Origin: Fibrobacter sp. | GTDB taxonomy: Bacteria > Fibrobacterota > Fibrobacteria > Fibrobacterales > Fibrobacteraceae | Assembly: GCA_017526585.1 (NCBI GenBank) | Contig: JAFXRC010000012.1 | Span: forward strand, 1 to 64,000 | Direction: 5' to 3' | Length of the DNA stretch: 64,000 nt | Part shown: piece by piece, positions 60,380 to 64,000 of the stretch | Numbering within the stretch: position 1 is the stretch's first letter | Layout: every line of letters begins with the position of its first letter | Program-made: the position numbers and the translations under genes | The notes under the pieces: model-generated | What the model was told of the DNA's origin: nothing | The model's input: the letters and a program-made list of their open reading frames with translations, nothing else | The model's database searches: none

Positions 60380-61057
60380 ATGCCGCGCTCGACGATATCT
60401 CTTCCTTTCAAAGAATATGGCAACTCCGTCCAGGGAGCGTCTCTTCGCTACGTTCCGTGTTCAGGCAAGTGTCGTCTGCTTGTCGTGGCGGGTATTCACG
60501 GCGAAGAACCCGAAACGACGTTTCTCCTGAGCCGCGTCCTTCGTCTATTTGAACGCCCGTTTGAAACGATTGCCTTTGTCCTGTGCGCTAATCCCGATGG
60601 CATGACGCTTGGAACTCGCGCCAATGAAAATGGGGTGGATCTGAACCGCAACTTTCCGACTTCGAACTGGTCTGCGGCTCCTGTCTATGCCCGATCCGTT
60701 CTTGAGGCTCCCCGCGATACAGCCTATTCAACGGGATCGGCTCCTGGCAGCGAACCTGAAACATCGGCATTGGTGCGCTTGATCGAGTCTCTCTCTCCCG
60801 AAACCATTCTTTCGATGCATGCCCCCATGGCTTGTGTCGATGCAAAAGAACGGTCCGTTCTTGTTCAATCTTTGTGCGAATCGTTCAATCTTCCTTGGTT
60901 GCCCGATATCGGGTACCCAACTCCGGGAAGCCTTGGAACTTGGTGCCTAGAACAAAAAAGTCCAGAGTGCATTACTCTGGAACTTCCTAGAATGTCTTTA
61001 GAGGCTTTGTACGACCGCTATGCGGAATCCTTTGCCGACTGGCTTAGGGCTTTTTAG
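60380..61057 (+). CDS. M14 zinc amidase, MpaA-like
   Basis: 225 residues from ATG 60380 (the longer frame has no support). Zinc ligands: His and Glu in GIHGEEPE and a later His in LSMHAP. LNRNFP is the substrate-binding Asn/Arg pair; Glu in CITLELP is the general base. MpaA cleaves gamma-D-Glu-meso-DAP bonds in recycled cell-wall peptides; the length and motifs suit it. Its stop overlaps that of convergent pssA by 4 nt. Close to the VanY-like gene, so both may recycle muropeptides. Confidence 0.85.
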   Translation: MPRSTISLPFKEYGNSVQGASLRYVPCSGKCRLLVVAGIHGEEPETTFLLSRVLRLFERPFETIAFVLCANPDGMTLGTRANENGVDLNRNFPTSNWSAAPVYARSVLEAPRDTAYSTGSAPGSEPETSALVRLIESLSPETILSMHAPMACVDAKERSVLVQSLCESFNLPWLPDIGYPTPGSLGTWCLEQKSPECITLELPRMSLEALYDRYAESFADWLRAF

Positions 61058-61863
61058 CGGCGTTCTTCGATCCTGTTCTTTTCAGCGTTTTCGATGATTC
61101 TCTTGCGCTGGACAAGTCCAACGGTAAAACCGATGATCAGGTAGGCGGAGCAGAGCGTCAGGAGAAATTCCAGCACGAAGGGAACCTTTTCCGAGATGAA
61201 CATGAAACCGCAGATGTAGGTGATGACAATCAGAATTGCCTGGCCGATGTTAAATAGCTGGTTCTTGCGCGGTTGCAGCTTGGGCAAGAACAGCGGACTC
61301 ACCATCAGGATTCCCGTCACCAGCATGACGAACACCGGAAGGAAAATCATTGTCGAATCGGTGTTTTCGAACAGACCCTTGGATTTCAGGAACACAACCA
61401 GAATGGCGTTGATCGCACCGGCGAAGGTGGACGGAAGACCGGAGAAATGGTGGTGGTACGTGTCGGAGTCACAGGCATTGTACTTGGCGAGGCGCATGGC
61501 GGCGCAGAGCACATAGATGGCAAAAGTCACAATCAGAAGGACTCCGTTTGCCTGGAACCAATCGGGACACAGTGTCTTGTAGGTAAAGAAGACTGTAAAC
61601 GCGGGGGCTAGACCAAATGCAATCAGGTCGGCGAGGCTGTCGAACTGGGCTCCGAACTCGGAACTGGCGTTTACGAGGCGCGCGGCAAATCCATCGAGTT
61701 TGTCCAGCAGAACACTCAGGATGATGAAGTATGCGCCCATGCGGATGGAATCAACATTAAAAAACGAACTGAAGGCTCCGGTTGTCCAGCAAATGGCAAA
61801 AACACCGAGCAAAAAATTCATGCTTGTGAAAGCATTCGGCAAAATAAAACGAGACTTACCCAT
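61054..61863 (-). CDS. pssA: CDP-diacylglycerol-serine O-phosphatidyltransferase PssA
   Basis: 269 residues. GGAGG 5 nt before ATG 61863 decides the start. CDP-alcohol phosphotransferase signature LDGFAARLVNASSEFGAQFDSLADLIAFGLAPAF, preceded by FILPNAFTSMNFLLGVFAI, is the PssA type. About eight membrane helices. It makes phosphatidylserine from CDP-diacylglycerol and serine in the inner membrane, the first step to phosphatidylethanolamine. No psd beside it. Confidence 0.9.
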   Translation of the reverse strand: MGKSRFILPNAFTSMNFLLGVFAICWTTGAFSSFFNVDSIRMGAYFIILSVLLDKLDGFAARLVNASSEFGAQFDSLADLIAFGLAPAFTVFFTYKTLCPDWFQANGVLLIVTFAIYVLCAAMRLAKYNACDSDTYHHHFSGLPSTFAGAINAILVVFLKSKGLFENTDSTMIFLPVFVMLVTGILMVSPLFLPKLQPRKNQLFNIGQAILIVITYICGFMFISEKVPFVLEFLLTLCSAYLIIGFTVGLVQRKRIIENAEKNRIEERR

Positions 61864-61919
61864 AAAAACCTCCACTATCAAGTGTTGGTGAAAAGATAGA
61901 TAATTTATGGAAATTTGAA

Positions 61920-61957
61920 TATAGAACCTTGGTTCGGCAGGCTCGCCAAGGTTCTTT
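61920..61957 (-). terminator. hairpin after the oligopeptide-binding gene
   Basis: AGAACCTTGG-TTCGGCAGGCTCG-CCAAGGTTCT lies directly after the stop at 61961 on the minus strand. The 10-bp stem is perfect; the T-run is weak (ATATTC). The loop resembles the TTCGGCAGGCTCGCC extragenic repeat. Confidence 0.55.
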
Positions 61958-61960
61958 CAA

Positions 61961-63712
61961 CTACTTAGCAGGCTTGATACTCCACAGGGCCTTTACACCA
62001 GCCGCAACGACCAGACTTTGTGGTGGTGCATAGGGGTTTTCTTCTGTGGGAAAATTGTCCCAGTGCTTTGTCGAGAACTGGTAGTACTGTGTCGGACGGT
62101 ACATGACCGGGAGAACGGGAATCGTTTCCATGAAAATCCGGTTCAGTTCGCGGTAGGCGTCCTTCAGTTCCTTTTCGTCGGTGAGTGCCGGGATTTTTTG
62201 CAGCAGCTTATCTGCCTGGTCGTTCTTGTAGCGTCCCTGGTTGGCAAACGCTTCTTCTCCGACAGCCTTGAAGGATACGGATCCCATCACTTGCTCGAAT
62301 CGGTTCCAAGGAGAGGCTGCGGAAAGTTCTGCGGTTTGCGTTTTCATGGCGAGGTCGAATGTGCCTAGGCGCAGGTCCTTGTCCCAGACGCTGTAGTCGA
62401 CGAATTTCTCTTCGGCTGCAAGTCCGACATCATGTAGGGATTCGACGATAACCTTGATGGCGTCTTCCCAGTCGGTCCAGCCCTGCGGGCATTCCACGGT
62501 GAAGCTGCGGACCGGTTCGCCCTTCTTGTCGATGAGCTTGCCGTTGTCATCCCAGGAGTAACCAGCATCCTTCAGGATGGACTTTGCCTTCTCGATATCG
62601 TAGGAGTAGCCGTACTTGTCGGCGTCTTCCTTGTTGAAGTACTTGGATTCCGTTCCGAAGGGAAGGATGAAACCCGGTTGGATGACCGGCGTGTAGTTGG
62701 AAACCGCACGGGATTTGATTTTTTCGAAGTTGATGGCGTGGACCATGGCGCGACGCAGGGCTACGTCGTTAAACGGAGCGCGCTGGTGCGAGATGAACAG
62801 CGTGGTGATGGATCCCGGCAGGTGGTAGGGTTCGTTTCTGCTCCAGGCGCGGATGCTGTCCTTTGCCTTGTCCCAGATGCGCGGAAGGAATACGGAGGAA
62901 ATGTCCAGGTTTCCCTTTGCCATGGCGCTGTTGAAATGGTTGTTGCCGTTGTAAAGGGAATGGATGATGTACTTGGGAGCGGGCTTTTGTCCGTTGAATT
63001 TGTAGTTGCCCCAGTAGTTATCGTTTCTTTCCAGTACAATTTGGTCGGGCGAGTAGGTCTTGAGATTGTATGGACCGGACACCACCGGCATGGAGTCGTT
63101 CTTGAACTCCGTGATAAGACTCATGTCGTAGCTCTTGCCGGACTTCGCCCCTTGGATCAAGGGTTCGAATACGGACTTGGGGAGAATCGATGTCTCTGCA
63201 AGGGCGTTCAAGATAATGAGCGGGTTCTTGTTCTTTGCGAAATGGAAGGAAATTTTGTTGTCTCCGTCATTCGTGACCTTGCTCAGGAAGTTCCAGTTGC
63301 CATGTCGCGGAGTGGGGAGTAAGGAGTCTGCTTTGAAGGTGAAAAGGACATCGTCGACCGTAACCGGCGTTCCGTCGCTCCATTTTGCCTTCGGGTCCAG
63401 GTGAACCGTAATTTTGTCTTCGTCGCTGGAGTAGCTGTCCGCGAGCATTGGCTCGAGTTGACCGTTCAGCTGGTTGTAGACAAGAAGCGCTTCATAGGTG
63501 ATTCTGCAGTTTCCGTCAATGGGGAAGTTGGGGTCGTAATCCAAAGGGTTGAATGTTGAAGGGGGGGCCCAATCAAAACCACCGATATACAGCGTTTCGC
63601 TGCGGTCGTATTCCGAACTGCTCTTTTCTGTTGTCTTGCTTTCTTCATTACAAGCAACAAGAAGGAGTGAAAGTAGGGCGGTTCCCCATATGAATGTCTT
63701 TTTTGCTTTCAT
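61961..63712 (-). CDS. oligopeptide/dipeptide-binding lipoprotein (SBP family 5)
   Basis: 583 residues from ATG 63712 (63730 and 63739 are in-frame alternatives). Lipoprotein signal MKAKKTFIWGTALLSLLLVAC. SBP_bac_5 features: YEALLVYNQLNGQLEPMLADSYSSDEDKITVHLDPKAKWSDGTPVTVDDVLFTFKA, then APFNDVALRRAMVHAINFEKI, LKDAGYSWDDNGKLIDKKGEP, and YRELNRIFMETIPVLPVMYRP. It should capture peptides (or another family 5 ligand) for an ABC importer; the permease and ATPase genes are not adjacent in this window. Confidence 0.9.
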   Translation of the reverse strand: MKAKKTFIWGTALLSLLLVACNEESKTTEKSSSEYDRSETLYIGGFDWAPPSTFNPLDYDPNFPIDGNCRITYEALLVYNQLNGQLEPMLADSYSSDEDKITVHLDPKAKWSDGTPVTVDDVLFTFKADSLLPTPRHGNWNFLSKVTNDGDNKISFHFAKNKNPLIILNALAETSILPKSVFEPLIQGAKSGKSYDMSLITEFKNDSMPVVSGPYNLKTYSPDQIVLERNDNYWGNYKFNGQKPAPKYIIHSLYNGNNHFNSAMAKGNLDISSVFLPRIWDKAKDSIRAWSRNEPYHLPGSITTLFISHQRAPFNDVALRRAMVHAINFEKIKSRAVSNYTPVIQPGFILPFGTESKYFNKEDADKYGYSYDIEKAKSILKDAGYSWDDNGKLIDKKGEPVRSFTVECPQGWTDWEDAIKVIVESLHDVGLAAEEKFVDYSVWDKDLRLGTFDLAMKTQTAELSAASPWNRFEQVMGSVSFKAVGEEAFANQGRYKNDQADKLLQKIPALTDEKELKDAYRELNRIFMETIPVLPVMYRPTQYYQFSTKHWDNFPTEENPYAPPQSLVVAAGVKALWSIKPAK

Positions 63713-63799
63713 AAAGTTCAATGAATTCATCCTGTTCATCCCATACAATTTATACATAAATTTAGTGTGTTTTTTCTTAAAAAACCACCAAAATTTGTT

Positions 63800-63842
63800 T
63801 ACAAGTCAAAAAAAAGGCGCTTTTTTGCCCCTTTTTTACCGG
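63800..63842 (-). terminator. terminator of the partial gene at the right edge
   Basis: Minus strand AGGGGC-AAAAAA-GCGCCT followed by TTTTTTT, one mismatch in the stem, ending just after the stop at 63843. Confidence 0.55.
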
Positions 63843-64000
63843 TTACAAAGAAAAACCGTACAGCAATCGTTTTGATGATGCGCTAAACAGGGTATGATTC
63901 AGGACGAACGGTGTTCCTGCACCTCCTGGGGTACTGAATTTCCGTTCCTTTTTGCCCGTTTTGATTGAAATTCCGATGACTTCGTTTCCCTGGTCAATCC
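63843..64000 (-). CDS. C-terminal end of an unidentified gene (partial)
   Basis: On the minus strand one frame is open from the window edge to TAA at 63843 (52 codons). It reads as protein-like sequence, with IDQGNEVIGISIKTGKKERK and later GGAGTPFVLNHTLF, ending LYGFSL. The terminator that follows supports a true gene end. The strand-like pattern and closing aromatic residues fit an exported or membrane beta protein, but the family cannot be named. The other frames on this strand are broken. Confidence 0.5.
   Translation of the reverse strand, partial: IDQGNEVIGISIKTGKKERKFSTPGGAGTPFVLNHTLFSASSKRLLYGFSL

Noticed and set aside
1-64000. CRISPR array or transposase
   Set aside because: No regularly spaced repeats and no IS-type proteins were found; the only direct repeats are the domain duplication at 41090-41917.

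Overview
The window is about 64 kb of a compact chromosome, almost certainly from a Fibrobacter-like bacterium (Fibrobacterota, FCB group). This is inferred from gene content, not from a search. The signs are a secreted GH9 cellulase and a GH16 glucanase, many signal-peptide lipoproteins and outer-membrane barrels, type IX-like C-terminal tails, a Rho with a long disordered N-terminus, and promoter boxes resembling the Bacteroidetes TAnnTTTG element. Most genes are housekeeping or envelope genes in short operons on both strands. There is no rRNA, CRISPR array or transposase. The only sign of a mobile element is at the extreme left edge.

Layout. 1-380: start of a probable integrase gene running off the left edge, a terminator, and the 5' half of a tRNA with its promoter but no 3' half, probably an integrated-element boundary. 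381-4556: a glycogen-synthase-like protein, a TPR lipoprotein, an unusual hairpin-rich 400-bp gap and an outer-membrane barrel. 4683-9213: lolA-like, a secreted propeller/FlgD-like protein, a PorV-like barrel and recF. 9300-14596: mscL, an EamA transporter, coaE, GH9 cellulase and a 23S rRNA uracil methyltransferase. 14651-19565: three lipoproteins, a 40-residue membrane protein and a YfhO-like membrane protein. 19566-25576: TPR protein, GH16 glucanase, rlmI, vanZ-like, murB. 25646-31943: a stand-alone CHC2/TOPRIM protein, GT51 transglycosylase, tsaE, nspC and a FecCD-type ABC module. 31940-36079: operon rho-proC-sigma54 activator. 36252-40334: rpsP, rimM, trmD, rplS and two cyclic-nucleotide-binding proteins. 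40667-45879: GGDEF protein with duplicated sensor domains, DUF1846 protein, an acidic protein and dapA. 46139-51627: lipoprotein, barrel, H1-like/DUF4912 fusion and GH57 branching enzyme. 51633-59068: minus-strand cluster of a degenerate primase-helicase, GT4, Dabb protein, SRPBCC-like protein, UbiD-type decarboxylase and a secreted metallopeptidase. 59123-64000: ruvC, an M15 peptidase, an M14 MpaA-like amidase, pssA, an oligopeptide-binding lipoprotein and the end of one more gene.

Themes. Polysaccharide use and storage: GH9 and GH16 outside the cell, GT5-like and GH57 glycogen enzymes inside. Cell-wall making and recycling: murB, GT51, VanY-like, MpaA-like, dapA. Envelope biogenesis: LolA, PorV-like barrels, T9SS-like tails. 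Translation: rpsP operon, RlmI, RlmD, TsaE.

The points most worth checking are the broken tRNA next to an integrase start; a set of genes with a TATnTTT-like box only 4-8 nt before the ATG and no Shine-Dalgarno (probable leaderless mRNAs); two CHC2/TOPRIM proteins outside any visible phage, one fused to a DnaB-like domain with eroded motifs; a roughly 28-residue insertion in Rho; two cNMP-binding proteins at the end of the ribosomal-protein operon; and a FecCD ABC module whose first gene is a secreted protein that is not a recognisable solute-binding protein.
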